Origin: Pseudoalteromonas luteoviolacea S2607
GTDB taxonomy: Bacteria > Pseudomonadota > Gammaproteobacteria > Enterobacterales > Alteromonadaceae
Direction: 5' to 3'
DNA length: 64,000 bases
Assembly (NCBI RefSeq): GCF_001625575.1
Contig: NZ_AUXV01000004.1
Coordinates: forward strand, 108,676 to 172,675
The notes beneath the pieces are model-generated. The model searched no databases. It had not been told where the DNA came from and worked only from the letters and a program-made list of their open reading frames with translations. Below are positions 8,950-17,306 of this stretch, in pieces; position 1 is the first letter of the stretch; each line of letters begins with the position of its first letter. A program made the position numbers and the translations under genes.

Positions 8950-10229
8950 TGAGGATTTCATCTAATTCACTTGAGGCAAACTTGACTCAGTTTTTTGCGG
9001 TACCGATAGTGACCATTGCGATTATGGTAATTGGCATTTCTCTTTATTTTACTTTGGATTGGCTAGAAATGTTGACCTTGATGATGGCAATATTACTCCC
9101 TTGTGTATTTGCATTATACAAAGCTTATCAAAGTGTTTTTAATACGATTGACAGAATTGCAGTGCAGCTCGATAGCATTGCCAATGAAGAATTTACTGTT
9201 TGGCAGCTAGCTCAATATCGACAGGGCAGTATTGCAAACCTAAAAAGTGACTTAAAAACAATAGCGCAGCGGATCCAAAACAAACGCTACGAATATGCCC
9301 AAAATGAAGCATTTGTTTTTGACTTTATCAATGAGTTGGAATTACCGATATTAGTGCTCGATCATCATTATCAGGTATACCACTTTAACGCGGCTGCCAA
9401 GGAGTTTTATGAAGATCTTCAAATTACAGGGCTTGGTATTGATGCACTTAAATTAGAGCGCAATGGCGGTAAGTGGCAGGTGAGCCATAAAAATCAACGC
9501 TATAAAGTCGTTGAGCATGAATTGTATCGAGGCGGGCGCAAGTACCATTTAATGGTGTATGTCTCAATTGAACTATCGTTAAGACGCAACGAGCAAGAGG
9601 CATGGCAAAAGCTTGTGCGTGTGCTCAATCATGAGGTCAGAAACTCGCTTACACCGATTTATTCCATGGCCCAATCTCTTAAAGCGCTTCCTATACAAGA
9701 TGGATCTGGGTTAAGAGATACCATGCTAGATGTAATTGAGAAGCGCTCGGAGCATTTACTTGGATTTGTGGCCAGCTATTCGAAGCTGTCTCAATTACCC
9801 ACCCCTAACAAGGTGTCTATATGTTTGATTGGGTTGAGTGACAGGCTGCAAGCTTTATTTCCAAAGGTGATCGTGAGGCGTTCATATGAAGGTGAGCAGC
9901 CCATTTATTGTGATGTTGAGCAGCTAGAGCAAGCTTTACTGAATTTGGTAAAGAATGCAGAGCAAGCGAATGCACTAGCCGGAGAAAGTGAAATTACTTT
10001 GGCAATTGGCCGTAGCGATAAATATTGGCATTTAGATGTAATTGATAATGGTATCGGTGTTGGGCAGTCGGATAACTTGTTTGTGCCGTTTTACTCTACT
10101 AAAGAACAAGGCAATGGTATTGGGTTGGTATTGAGCCGTGAAATTGTGCGTGGTCAATTGGGAGAGTTGACCCTAGAGAATAGGCAAGATAAGCAAGGTG
10201 CAATTGCGCGCATATCTCTGCCTGTGTAA
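8946..10229 (+). CDS. Membrane sensor histidine kinase, NtrB-like
   Basis: Sensor kinase of 427 residues, partner of the overlapping response regulator. Two hydrophobic segments at about 17-40 and 43-62 form a membrane hairpin with almost no periplasmic loop, so it probably senses within the membrane or cytoplasm. A PAS-like region follows (about 115-205). The H-box is LNHEVRNSLTP with the phosphorylated His at 229. The N-box (ALLNLVKNAEQAN), G1 (DNGIGVG) and G2 (GNGIGLVLSREI) motifs are intact, giving an HWE/NtrB-like HATPase. The gene order exporter, regulator, kinase suggests control of export in response to envelope stress or an imported compound. The signal is not known. Confidence 0.92.
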   Translation: MMRISSNSLEANLTQFFAVPIVTIAIMVIGISLYFTLDWLEMLTLMMAILLPCVFALYKAYQSVFNTIDRIAVQLDSIANEEFTVWQLAQYRQGSIANLKSDLKTIAQRIQNKRYEYAQNEAFVFDFINELELPILVLDHHYQVYHFNAAAKEFYEDLQITGLGIDALKLERNGGKWQVSHKNQRYKVVEHELYRGGRKYHLMVYVSIELSLRRNEQEAWQKLVRVLNHEVRNSLTPIYSMAQSLKALPIQDGSGLRDTMLDVIEKRSEHLLGFVASYSKLSQLPTPNKVSICLIGLSDRLQALFPKVIVRRSYEGEQPIYCDVEQLEQALLNLVKNAEQANALAGESEITLAIGRSDKYWHLDVIDNGIGVGQSDNLFVPFYSTKEQGNGIGLVLSREIVRGQLGELTLENRQDKQGAIARISLPV

Positions 10230-10344
10230 AGTCTTGCGTATTTGCGATATGTTTAAGTGTTATGTAAGGCCTTTGAAGCCGAAAATAACAATGAAAACCA
10301 GCCTCGAGGACTTGTGAGGCTCGTTGATGCTGATAATGCTAGAG

Positions 10345-10372
10345 CTGCGCTATGGGCTCAAGCCCAGCGCAG
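10345..10372. terminator. Hairpin between convergent kinase and COG0523 genes
   Basis: CTGCGC-TA-TGGGCT / AGCCCA-GCGCAG, a 12-bp stem with a two-base bulge and a CA loop, lying between two genes that face each other. It likely terminates transcription in both directions. Confidence 0.6.
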
Positions 10373-10390
10373 TCGTTTATGATCTACTAG

Positions 10391-11587
10391 CTAGATTTTC
10401 GCTACGTTTGTTGGCCAAGGGTCTTCGAATGTGCCCCCATTTCTCCAAAAGTTGAGTTCTTCGTCGGTTAAAAAGCAGGCTTCTAAGGCCTTTACAAAGT
10501 TCGAAGCTTCGTCTTTTTGACCTATAACCGTGAGACGACATCGCCTATCGCCAAATCGGCTATCAATCTTATCGATTTTCTTTTTGAGGATATCATAGTG
10601 CGCTTGTTCAAGGTCTTGCGTTTCATCTTTTAATATAGGCGCACGCCAAAAGCCGATGACTTCCAAACCGACACTGCCATTTGCCTGACTCCAAAGTAAA
10701 GACATGTCATCTCGAGTGGGCAACCAAAAGAAACCTTTGCTGCGAAAGACGCCATGTGTAAGGTGCTTGTGGCAAACCTCCCACAAGCGAGTTGGGTGAA
10801 ATGGTCTATCGTCTCGCATCACTTTGGAGACAATTTTTTGATTCTCTTTGCCAGAAAGCGTAAGAGGTGCGTTAACGGTACTACGAAGTTCAGTGATCAG
10901 CTGTTCAACTAAAAAGAAGTTGTAGTCAGGAAATTGATGAAATTGTGCTACGTCCATATTACCCCAAGCAGTGCCTGAGATGGCTGCGTATGGATTAATC
11001 GGATGAATAGCTTGTGCAATCTGCTCTACAGCTTTGTCGGTGATCTTATCTGTTTTGGTCAAAAATATCTGGTTTGAAAACAGGATTTGTTCTACCAGTA
11101 AATTTTCAATCCCTCTTACCTGATTACTTAAGTTTTCTTGCCATTTTGGCACAAGGGATTGAGCGAACTGGTAGTCGTCCTTGAGCCAAGTGGCATCGAC
11201 CAATGTCACAACCCCTTTTAAGGCAAAGTCTTTGCTACCTTTAAAAAACTCAATTAATGGGAGTGGGTGGCTGCTACCTGAAGTTTCAATGAGGATCCAC
11301 GGTGGTTGCGCTTGTTTTTTCAAAGCTTTTAGAGCGGGTTTGAGCTCTTTTAGGCCCTTTGCACTGCTGATACTGTGACCACTGATGGTAAAAAAGTGAT
11401 TACTTTCATCGTCGAAGACCTCTGTATTTTTGATGAGGACGCCATCTACATCAAGCTCACTCATATCATTGACAATGACACCTGGTATGACGCCACTTTT
11501 AGCTGACTGAGATAGAAGACTACGCAGCAGTGTGGTTTTTCCTGAGCCTAAAAAGCCATGCAAAATAGTAACTGGAATTGACATCAA
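10391..11587 (-). CDS. COG0523 (CobW/G3E) GTPase lacking the CXCC metal motif
   Basis: G3E-family GTPase of 398 residues; the family includes zinc and cobalt metallochaperones. The P-loop HGFLGSGKTT is at residues 10-19, VNDMSELDVDG matches the switch I / Mg region, WILIETSGSSHP is Walker B, and LTKTD replaces NKxD. Members usually carry a CXCC metal site right after switch I; here that stretch reads ISGHSISS with no cysteine. A CobW C-terminal domain is present (about 290-390). Loss of CXCC argues against simple metal delivery, though His residues could substitute. It is transcribed alone, convergent with the kinase gene. A palindrome lies about 95 bases upstream. Confidence 0.85.
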   Translation of the reverse strand: MMSIPVTILHGFLGSGKTTLLRSLLSQSAKSGVIPGVIVNDMSELDVDGVLIKNTEVFDDESNHFFTISGHSISSAKGLKELKPALKALKKQAQPPWILIETSGSSHPLPLIEFFKGSKDFALKGVVTLVDATWLKDDYQFAQSLVPKWQENLSNQVRGIENLLVEQILFSNQIFLTKTDKITDKAVEQIAQAIHPINPYAAISGTAWGNMDVAQFHQFPDYNFFLVEQLITELRSTVNAPLTLSGKENQKIVSKVMRDDRPFHPTRLWEVCHKHLTHGVFRSKGFFWLPTRDDMSLLWSQANGSVGLEVIGFWRAPILKDETQDLEQAHYDILKKKIDKIDSRFGDRRCRLTVIGQKDEASNFVKALEACFLTDEELNFWRNGGTFEDPWPTNVAKI

Positions 11588-11680
11588 CTTTACCTTTTTA
11601 CACCAAAAACCGGTTTCTTAGGAAAACTGAACGTTCAAAAGATACGGGTTGGTGTTTGATTGGAGTGGGTTTAAAGGTGG

Positions 11681-11694
11681 TATGTTATAACATA
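11681..11694. promoter_or_regulatory. Short palindrome upstream of COG0523 gene
   Basis: TATGTTATAACATA is a perfect 14-base palindrome in the 372-base gap between the COG0523 gene and the small gene at 11960. It shares the TGTTATA half with known Zur boxes, but the spacing is shorter than the classical Zur site, so the link to zinc control is only a suggestion. Confidence 0.3.
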
Positions 11695-11959
11695 AGCTGG
11701 AGCGTCTGTAGTTTAGATAGCAATTTTATTTGGTTACATTTGATTTTTGATTGGCATTTGGGGTTTCTGAGGCTTGTCTTACTTGAATATTGCCAGGTAA
11801 AAGTGTTTTGAACGCGAATCTAAAATCACCCACCGTACTTGCAATACTTGAAATTTATAAACTGTGAACAAACCTTAATAGTATTACGAATCGGTATTTA
11901 AGCTTTAATTAACCGAAAAGTTTGATCTCGGAGCACAATTGCGCTTAAAGGAGAAACAC

Positions 11960-12157
11960 ATGAGCATGTTTCATATTTGCCACCCAATAGAAGACTGCCA
12001 CTGGCCCCCTCATGATGATTTACCGACCGATAGGCAGCGTACGTCGTTATGTATTGTAAAAATGAACAGACCAAAGTTTAAGTGTCAATTTGACGGGCAG
12101 TTTCGTGTGTTTGCGTTACCAAAAGAGTTTGCAGCGCAATTACATGCATATGTATGA
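11960..12157 (+). CDS. Small conserved-looking protein of unknown function
   Basis: A 65-residue protein. The ATG at 11960 was chosen because AAAGGAG lies 6 bases before it; an upstream TTG in frame has no ribosome site. It has an N-terminal cluster of Cys and His (FHICHPIEDCHWPPHDD), then a basic and aromatic stretch. The clustered His/Cys could bind a metal, which would fit the metal-related neighbours, but this is speculation. No membrane segment or signal peptide. The function is not recognised. Confidence 0.55.
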   Translation: MSMFHICHPIEDCHWPPHDDLPTDRQRTSLCIVKMNRPKFKCQFDGQFRVFALPKEFAAQLHAYV

Positions 12158-12213
12158 TAAGTCTGTATACCTGATATAAACTGATGTTTATACAAGAAAG
12201 GGAGAAATGATCA

Positions 12214-12390
12214 ATGAGTGTTGTATATCGAATATTAATTGCTTTGGTGTTATTGATTTGCGCTATTAGCGCGTATAGCTATGGAAATAGCGCAGGCCTT
12301 TTTGGCTTTATTATTCTTGGCTTTGTGTTTGAAGGCGCATTTTGGTTAAAGCTATTTGGCAGAAAAAAGAGCGAAAATAAAGTTCATTAG
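12214..12390 (+). CDS. Small membrane protein, two hydrophobic segments
   Basis: A 58-residue open frame starting at ATG 12214 with AAAGGGAG about 6 bases upstream. It has hydrophobic stretches at about residues 6-22 and 29-46 and a basic C-terminal tail (GRKKSENK), so it is a likely two-helix inner-membrane protein. It follows the small gene at 11960 by 56 bases, a spacer that carries the inverted repeat TATAAAC/GTTTATA (12175-12192). It ends before a long palindromic terminator. The function is not recognised. Confidence 0.55.
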   Translation: MSVVYRILIALVLLICAISAYSYGNSAGLFGFIILGFVFEGAFWLKLFGRKKSENKVH

Positions 12391-12452
12391 GTTTAAACCT
12401 GTTTAGCTAGACACATATTGTGTGACACGACTAATGCTTGATACAAAATAAA

Positions 12453-12480
12453 TAAACGCGCTCTTTAAAGAGCGCGTTTA
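12453..12480. terminator. Perfect 28-base palindromic bidirectional terminator
   Basis: Positions 12453-12480 form an uninterrupted palindrome with the arm TAAACGCGCTCTTT and its exact complement. It separates the small plus-strand gene from the convergent permease gene, whose stop is at 12487. The A/T flanks give a short U tract on either transcript. Confidence 0.7.
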
Positions 12481-12486
12481 TCGAAA

Positions 12487-13401
12487 TTAAAAGAGATACT
12501 GATATAAAAACCCAGCGCTAATCGCCATAGACAAAATCACAAATAGAAATGCCCAGATCATTTTATTTTTGAAAATTGACTTAAGTAGTATCACTTCCGT
12601 TAAACTTGCACCGGCACTTCCAATAATCAATGCCATTACCGCGCCAAGCCCCATTCCTTTTGCCGCAAGTGCAGCGCTTAACGGGATGACTGCTTCAGCT
12701 CTTATATATAATGGAATGCCGATCACAGCCGCAAAAGGAATAGCAAAAGGGTTACTCTCACTGGCTACACTCGCGACAAATTCAGTTGGCATAAAGCCAT
12801 AAATAAGTGAACCTAGGGCGATGCCTGTGAATAAATACGGTAATACCTTTTTAAAATCTTCCCAAGTGCTTCTCCAAATTTTTAACCATCTATTTTCGGG
12901 TTGAGCATTGTTACCACAAGTCGATCCACATCCTTTTTTATCAGGCTCAACATAAGCTTCCGGTTTGACATATTTTTCAAACCCAAGTTTTTCAAGTGCT
13001 ATTCCTGCAATAATTGAAACTCCCATTGCTATCGTGAAGTAAAACAAGGTGACGTTTACACCAAACGTAATCGCAAACAAACCAATAATAATCGGGTTAA
13101 GTAAGGGGCTGGCGAACAAGAAAACCATCATGGTTCCGAACCCTGCTTTGGCGCGAAGAAGCCCTTTTAAAAATGGGATCGTAGAGCATGAACAAAATGG
13201 TGTGATTGCGCCAAGAAAGCCGGCAACAATATATCCTTTACCCCTTTTGCTGCTCAAGATGCTCTGTATTTTTGCTGGCGGTATGTACGCTTGCAAAACG
13301 CCAACTATATAGCTAATAAGCAAAAAAAGTAGGGTGAGTTCTACAGCTAAAAAAGCAAACATGTTGATAGTACTGACTACCATTTCGTGATTTATAGACA
13401 T
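12487..13401 (-). CDS. DUF318-type permease (ArsP / SO_0444 Cu-Zn efflux-like)
   Basis: Integral membrane permease of 304 residues with about eight hydrophobic segments in two blocks joined by a hydrophilic loop (about 150-190). The signature ITPFCSCSTIPF near residue 60 carries the two cysteines typical of the YraQ/ArsP/DUF318 superfamily, and the loop holds a further Cys pair (GCGSTCG) that could bind soft metals or arsenicals. It is divergent from an ArsR-type repressor and separated from it by a region holding two copies of a candidate operator, so it is very likely metal or metalloid induced. Family members export trivalent organoarsenicals or Cu/Zn; sequence alone does not decide which. 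Confidence 0.85.
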   Translation of the reverse strand: MSINHEMVVSTINMFAFLAVELTLLFLLISYIVGVLQAYIPPAKIQSILSSKRGKGYIVAGFLGAITPFCSCSTIPFLKGLLRAKAGFGTMMVFLFASPLLNPIIIGLFAITFGVNVTLFYFTIAMGVSIIAGIALEKLGFEKYVKPEAYVEPDKKGCGSTCGNNAQPENRWLKIWRSTWEDFKKVLPYLFTGIALGSLIYGFMPTEFVASVASESNPFAIPFAAVIGIPLYIRAEAVIPLSAALAAKGMGLGAVMALIIGSAGASLTEVILLKSIFKNKMIWAFLFVILSMAISAGFLYQYLF

Positions 13402-13411
13402 ATTTTTAATC

Positions 13412-13437
13412 CTATATTTCTAGTAATGTCGAAATGT
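13412..13437. promoter_or_regulatory. Candidate ArsR-type operator, copy 1
   Basis: The 20-base core ATTTCTAGTAATGTCGAAAT is a partial dyad (ATTTC ... GAAAT). It lies just upstream of the permease start and is repeated almost exactly 50 bases further on, next to the repressor gene. Confidence 0.6.
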
Positions 13438-13461
13438 TAGGGCGTGTTACTGGACGTGTCA

Positions 13462-13488
13462 ATATATTTCTAGTAATATCGAAATGTT
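13462..13488. promoter_or_regulatory. Candidate ArsR-type operator, copy 2
   Basis: The core ATTTCTAGTAATATCGAAAT differs from copy 1 at one base and ends just before the ribosome site of the repressor gene. Two such copies facing divergent genes fit autoregulation plus control of the permease. Confidence 0.6.
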
Positions 13489-13505
13489 TTTGGAGAACAT
13501 TGATT

Positions 13506-13799
13506 ATGACAACTGAAGAAATTGCTAAGGCATTTAAAGAGTTAGGCCATGCAACTCGATTATTGGTTTTTAAAAGATTGGTTAAAGCTGGCGAAAGAGG
13601 CGTGAGTGTAGGTACCTTAAAAGATGAGTTAGATATTCCAAACTCTACGTTATCGCATCATATTTCCAGTCTCGTATCTGCGGGCCTTATAAAGCAGCAA
13701 AGAGAAGGTCGAGTACTATATTGTTCAGTTGAATACGATAAGTTACTTTCCGTCATCGCTTTTTTACAAGATGAGTGTTGTATTGACGAGACCAAGTAA
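13506..13799 (+). CDS. ArsR/SmtB-family metalloregulatory repressor
   Basis: Winged-helix repressor of 97 residues, a usual length for the family. The start ATG 13506 is preceded by TGGAG at 13491; an earlier in-frame ATG at 13434 would overlap the operator and is not favoured. The sequence shows LGHATRLLVFKRLVKAGERGVSVGTL, then the recognition helix region NSTLSHHISSLVSAGL and the wing QQREGRVLYCSVEYD. The classical alpha-3 ELCVCD cysteine motif of ArsR is absent; a C-terminal Cys pair (DECCID) could be the sensing site, as in variant members. It is divergent from the permease gene and probably represses both. Confidence 0.88.
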   Translation: MTTEEIAKAFKELGHATRLLVFKRLVKAGERGVSVGTLKDELDIPNSTLSHHISSLVSAGLIKQQREGRVLYCSVEYDKLLSVIAFLQDECCIDETK

Positions 13800-13979
13800 C
13801 CAAGCCTTCTATTAAGTATAATGATTGCAAGGTTATTAGCTGTGTCTACATTTGTTAGGGCAGTGCCGCTTTCGTTGATTTTGTCTATTTACCCGAAAAA
13901 AGTGACGTGTTTATTTGGGGTTAGCAGCATTAAGCCTCAAAACTTCACTGTCTAGTATGCAAGCTTTTCAGTTACTAAA

Positions 13980-14594
13980 TTAGCGTCGACCACAGTCAGC
14001 ACAATTGGCTTTACGTTCTTGAAGATCCGAAGTCTCTTTGTCGACACGGTTTGATGAGCGCATATCTTCAGTATGCTTTTTACGGTATTCAATCAGGTTG
14101 CCTTGTTTATCGATATCGTACTGGCAGCAGGTATTGAATACATCATGCAGCTCTTTTCGGGCTTTTTGCACTTGAGACTTTAGTGTGGAGTAACTAACAT
14201 CCATTTCATTTGCCAGCTGTTTTTGTGTTTTACCCTCTAACTCAATGACCTCAAGAAGAAAGGCACTTTGCTCGGGTAATTCTTGGATAAAAGGCTTTAT
14301 ACACTGTGCGAGCTCTTTTTTGACGTTACGCTCTTCTTCGGTGTACCAAGACACTTCTTGTTGGGCATTATTATTCATGCCATTTTTTCGATAGTAATCA
14401 ACCACGGTGTTGTGGGCAATTTGAAATAGCCAAGCTTTTATACTGGTTGGTTTGTGTAAGTTTTCAATAGCTAAATGGGTTTTAAGTAATACGTCTTGTA
14501 GCAAATCTTCCACGTCTTCTGGGTTTGCGACTCTTGTGTGCAAAAATGCTTTTAAACTTTGTCGGTATTGGGCCCAAATTTGTTCAATGGTCAT
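13980..14594 (-). CDS. sigZ: ECF sigma factor, SigZ family
   Basis: RNA polymerase sigma factor of 204 residues. Region 2 (about 10-75) contains DVEDLLQDVLLKTH and SIKAWLFQIAHNTVVDYYRK; region 4 (about 105-160) contains LEGKTQKQLANEMDVSYSTLKSQVQKARKEL. It ends with the SigZ-family tail in which CC is followed by D-x-G-x-x-x-x-Y (TCCQYDIDKQGNLIEY), plus an extra stretch ending CADCGRR, giving four cysteines after region 4. No anti-sigma gene is adjacent. It lies 47 bases after arsH on the same strand and is probably cotranscribed with it. The cysteines could sense thiol-reactive metals, but that is inference. Confidence 0.88.
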   Translation of the reverse strand: MTIEQIWAQYRQSLKAFLHTRVANPEDVEDLLQDVLLKTHLAIENLHKPTSIKAWLFQIAHNTVVDYYRKNGMNNNAQQEVSWYTEEERNVKKELAQCIKPFIQELPEQSAFLLEVIELEGKTQKQLANEMDVSYSTLKSQVQKARKELHDVFNTCCQYDIDKQGNLIEYRKKHTEDMRSSNRVDKETSDLQERKANCADCGRR

Positions 14595-14641
14595 ATCGTC
14601 ATCTCAAAAACGGCAGCACAGAAATATGCTGCCTGAAAAGT

Positions 14642-15385
14642 TTAGCAGCATCCTGCTTTGGTAACAGGTTTGGTTTTTTGTGGCGACTCTAATATATCCG
14701 CCAAGCCTTTGCTATTGTTGATCAGCGCTTGTTGCGCTGCCTGACGTTCACTGTATCGGTCAACCATAAACTGCTTATTGTCTCTGGTAAGGTATGTGAA
14801 TCGCATTAGCTCTTCCATCACGTCTACAACCCGGTTTCTAAAGTTACTGGCTTTCATCGTGCCATCATGGTTGAATTCATTCATTGCCTTGGCTATTGAA
14901 GACTGGTTTGGGATAGTAAGCATACGCATCCAACGACCTAAAATTCGCATGTTGTTCACAGCATTAAAACTTTGAGAACCGCCACTGACTTGCATTACTG
15001 CCAGTACTTTACCTTGTGTAGGACGAACTGCGCCCAATGATAATGGGATCCAATCAATTTGATTTTTCATTACTGCAGACATATTGCCGTGCAACTCGGG
15101 CGAGCTCCATACTTGCGCTTCTGACCAGTTTACCAGTTCTCTGAGTTCTTGTACTTTTTCATGTTCGACGCTGTCGCCATTATCAAAGAGTGGCAGATCA
15201 GTCGGATCAAAGAGTTTCACTTCGGCGCCCATATGAGTAAGTATACGCTGCGCCTCCAGCGCTGCCTTCTTACTGTAAGATTGCTCCCTGAGTGACCCAT
15301 ATAAGATTAATACACGGGGTTTGTGAGTGCTTAACGGCGTTGTGGGTGGAAGTAGGCTAAATTCGACATTGTTCAGGTATTTCAT
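14642..15385 (-). CDS. arsH: Arsenical resistance NADPH-dependent FMN reductase ArsH
   Basis: Flavoprotein of 247 residues. The phosphate-binding loop [12 protein letters not shown] (about residues 29-40) and the highly conserved blocks [32 protein letters not shown] and [15 protein letters not shown] mark it as ArsH, which oxidises trivalent organoarsenicals or reduces quinones and azo compounds with NADPH. The C-terminus ends in GCC, a Cys pair. A ribosome site (AGGAGACGT) precedes the ATG. It is upstream of sigZ in the same orientation. The permease and ArsR-type gene lie on the far side of sigZ, so the stretch may be an arsenic-response island. Confidence 0.9.
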   Translation of the reverse strand: MKYLNNVEFSLLPPTTPLSTHKPRVLILYGSLREQSYSKKAALEAQRILTHMGAEVKLFDPTDLPLFDNGDSVEHEKVQELRELVNWSEAQVWSSPELHGNMSAVMKNQIDWIPLSLGAVRPTQGKVLAVMQVSGGSQSFNAVNNMRILGRWMRMLTIPNQSSIAKAMNEFNHDGTMKASNFRNRVVDVMEELMRFTYLTRDNKQFMVDRYSERQAAQQALINNSKGLADILESPQKTKPVTKAGCC

Positions 15386-15628
15386 ATACGTCTCCTAAAT
15401 TAATCACACTCAATAAGACGCGCCGAATTAAAAAAGGACGAAATAAAGATTCACATTTTTAAAATTTATTATATAACAGTGGCTTATTTAAGGTGGACGC
15501 CTTGTTTTGATATTGGCATAGTATGAAACATACACGGGCAACATTAAGCGAATTTCTTGTGGTTTTGATAGGTGGTGATCTTATCGACACATAAGTACGT
15601 ATTGGCCAGCAAAGTATAGGAAACGAGC

Positions 15629-16015
15629 ATGCGTGCACTAACAATATTTTATGACGGTACCTGTCCACTTTGCGTGAAAGAAATGACCGCGCTTACCAAA
15701 AAAGACACACACCAACAAATTAAGACTGTTGATATTTACTCTGAAGAATTTAGCCGTTATGAGAATATAGATCCCGACAAGGCCAACACGATTTTGCATG
15801 CACTGGATAGCGAGGGCAATTTAATACTCGGCCTAGATGTTACGCACAAAGCATGGCAGTTGGTTGGTATGGGTTGGTTATATGCGCCGTTGCGTTGGCC
15901 TGTGATAAAACCCTTTGCGGATAAACTGTATTTATTATTCGCTAAGAATCGATATCGAATTTCATACTGGCTCACAGGAAAATCTCGTTGTGAAAATGGT
16001 GTCTGTAAGCGATAG
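15629..16015 (+). CDS. DCC-family thiol-disulfide oxidoreductase (DUF393)
   Basis: Protein of 128 residues starting FYDGTCPLC, the DxxCxxC signature of the DCC family (Cys at 12 and 15), then LDVTHKAWQLVG and a C-terminal region with two half-hydrophobic segments. Family members are predicted thioredoxin-like redox proteins. It ends with Cys-x-x-x-x-Cys near the C-terminus (RCENGVCKR), unusual extra cysteines. It stands alone, divergent from arsH over about 240 bases. Sequence AGGAAACGAGC precedes the ATG. Confidence 0.85.
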   Translation: MRALTIFYDGTCPLCVKEMTALTKKDTHQQIKTVDIYSEEFSRYENIDPDKANTILHALDSEGNLILGLDVTHKAWQLVGMGWLYAPLRWPVIKPFADKLYLLFAKNRYRISYWLTGKSRCENGVCKR

Positions 16016-16226
16016 ACATCTGTCGTTAGAACACCCTTATTCAATTTTGCATAACATTAGAAACGATGTGTTTTGAGGTTTTGTTAGGTGTATATAGAGC
16101 TAGAAGTAACCTAACTATCTAATAATTATAGATAAAAAAAGAGTCTGTTAGAATGAGAAAAAAGTCAGAAGATAAGTTTGTCAGTTGTGATTAACTAAGG
16201 CCATATGGATTTTACCAAGGCTTTTT

Positions 16227-17294
16227 ATGAATCATCTTTGTGGTATTCGAATAGTTATCGTGACTGTATTTGTGCTGACGCTTCAGGCTTGTTCAACAGA
16301 CTCAAACGCAGTTCCTCAGCAAAAACACATTAATGAGTTTAATTGGCATCTTTCTGCCATGCTCCCATCACCCCTTCAAGAAGTTTACCCAGCGGTTTTC
16401 AATAATAGAATCGTAGTAGCGGGAGCTTTTGAACAAACCCAAGTGGAGCGGGCTGCACTCGCATACCTCAAAGCGTCAGATCAAACTTATATTTTTGATC
16501 AAAATGTTCAAAACTGGAAAAGAGGCCCAGTTTTGCCCGAGCCGCGTCATCATCTAGGGCTTGTTACAAATCACGATAAGCTATACGCAATTGGAGGATT
16601 TAATGCAACCAAGTCAGATGCTTGGCAGGTTAAGTCATCGGTATTTGTGCTGAACCAAATTGGTGGCGCATGGTTTAAAGGGCCTGAATTACCGATTCCA
16701 ATGGGAGAGTCTGTGTATGGGGTGATTGATGGTCAAATTCACGTTGCTGGCGGTCGCACGAACAGAGGTGGAATGTTGGTTGATACTAACGAGCATTGGG
16801 TACTTAAATCAGATCAATGGCATAAAGCTGCGCCGCTGCCTATTGCCAGTAATTCGGCCGCTTCTGTGGTGTTGAATAATCAGTGGTATGTTATGGGGGG
16901 AAGAGTGAATGCACTGGATTTCAAAAACCTCAACGGATTATGGCGTTACAATGCTAAGACTGACCAATGGGAACAATTAGCGTCGATGCCGCAAGCCAGT
17001 GCTGGGCTTGCAAGCACAGTACTTGATGGGAAAATTTATGTTTTTGGAGGCGAAGAGTACTCTTTCACAACGGACTTGGGTGGGCAACGGGAAATGAGAA
17101 CGCGTACCTTTGATAAGGTCTGGCGCTATGATCCACGTTCAGATGAATGGTCAACTATGACCCAGCCCATGACGTCGACACGCCATGGGCTGGGTGCGGT
17201 CACCTTAAACAAACAAATTTATTTGTTAGGCGGAGCAGAAGAGGCAGGTGCCACGGGCACTACTGCCATTGTGGAGCGCCTCTCACTAAATTAA
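16227..17294 (+). CDS. Kelch-repeat lipoprotein (beta-propeller)
   Basis: Lipoprotein of 355 residues. The signal peptide ends in the lipobox LQAC with Cys at residue 22. The mature part holds six Kelch-like blades marked by repeated phrases such as LYAIGGFNA, IHVAGGRT, WYVMGGRV, IYVFGGEE and IYLLGGAEE, each followed by a W-x-x-x-LP strand. This is the six-bladed propeller seen in N-acetylneuraminate epimerase and galactose-oxidase-like proteins, but no neighbour supports a sialic acid role. Anchored at the inner or outer membrane; the residue after Cys is Ser, so Lol export to the outer membrane is expected. Confidence 0.85.
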   Translation: MNHLCGIRIVIVTVFVLTLQACSTDSNAVPQQKHINEFNWHLSAMLPSPLQEVYPAVFNNRIVVAGAFEQTQVERAALAYLKASDQTYIFDQNVQNWKRGPVLPEPRHHLGLVTNHDKLYAIGGFNATKSDAWQVKSSVFVLNQIGGAWFKGPELPIPMGESVYGVIDGQIHVAGGRTNRGGMLVDTNEHWVLKSDQWHKAAPLPIASNSAASVVLNNQWYVMGGRVNALDFKNLNGLWRYNAKTDQWEQLASMPQASAGLASTVLDGKIYVFGGEEYSFTTDLGGQREMRTRTFDKVWRYDPRSDEWSTMTQPMTSTRHGLGAVTLNKQIYLLGGAEEAGATGTTAIVERLSLN

Positions 17295-17306
17295 TCACAA
17301 ATGAAG

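Noticed and set aside
11681..11694. Zur box for the COG0523 gene
   Set aside because: The half-site TGTTATA matches, but the two halves overlap so the site is about five bases shorter than the known Zur consensus; kept only as an unassigned palindrome.
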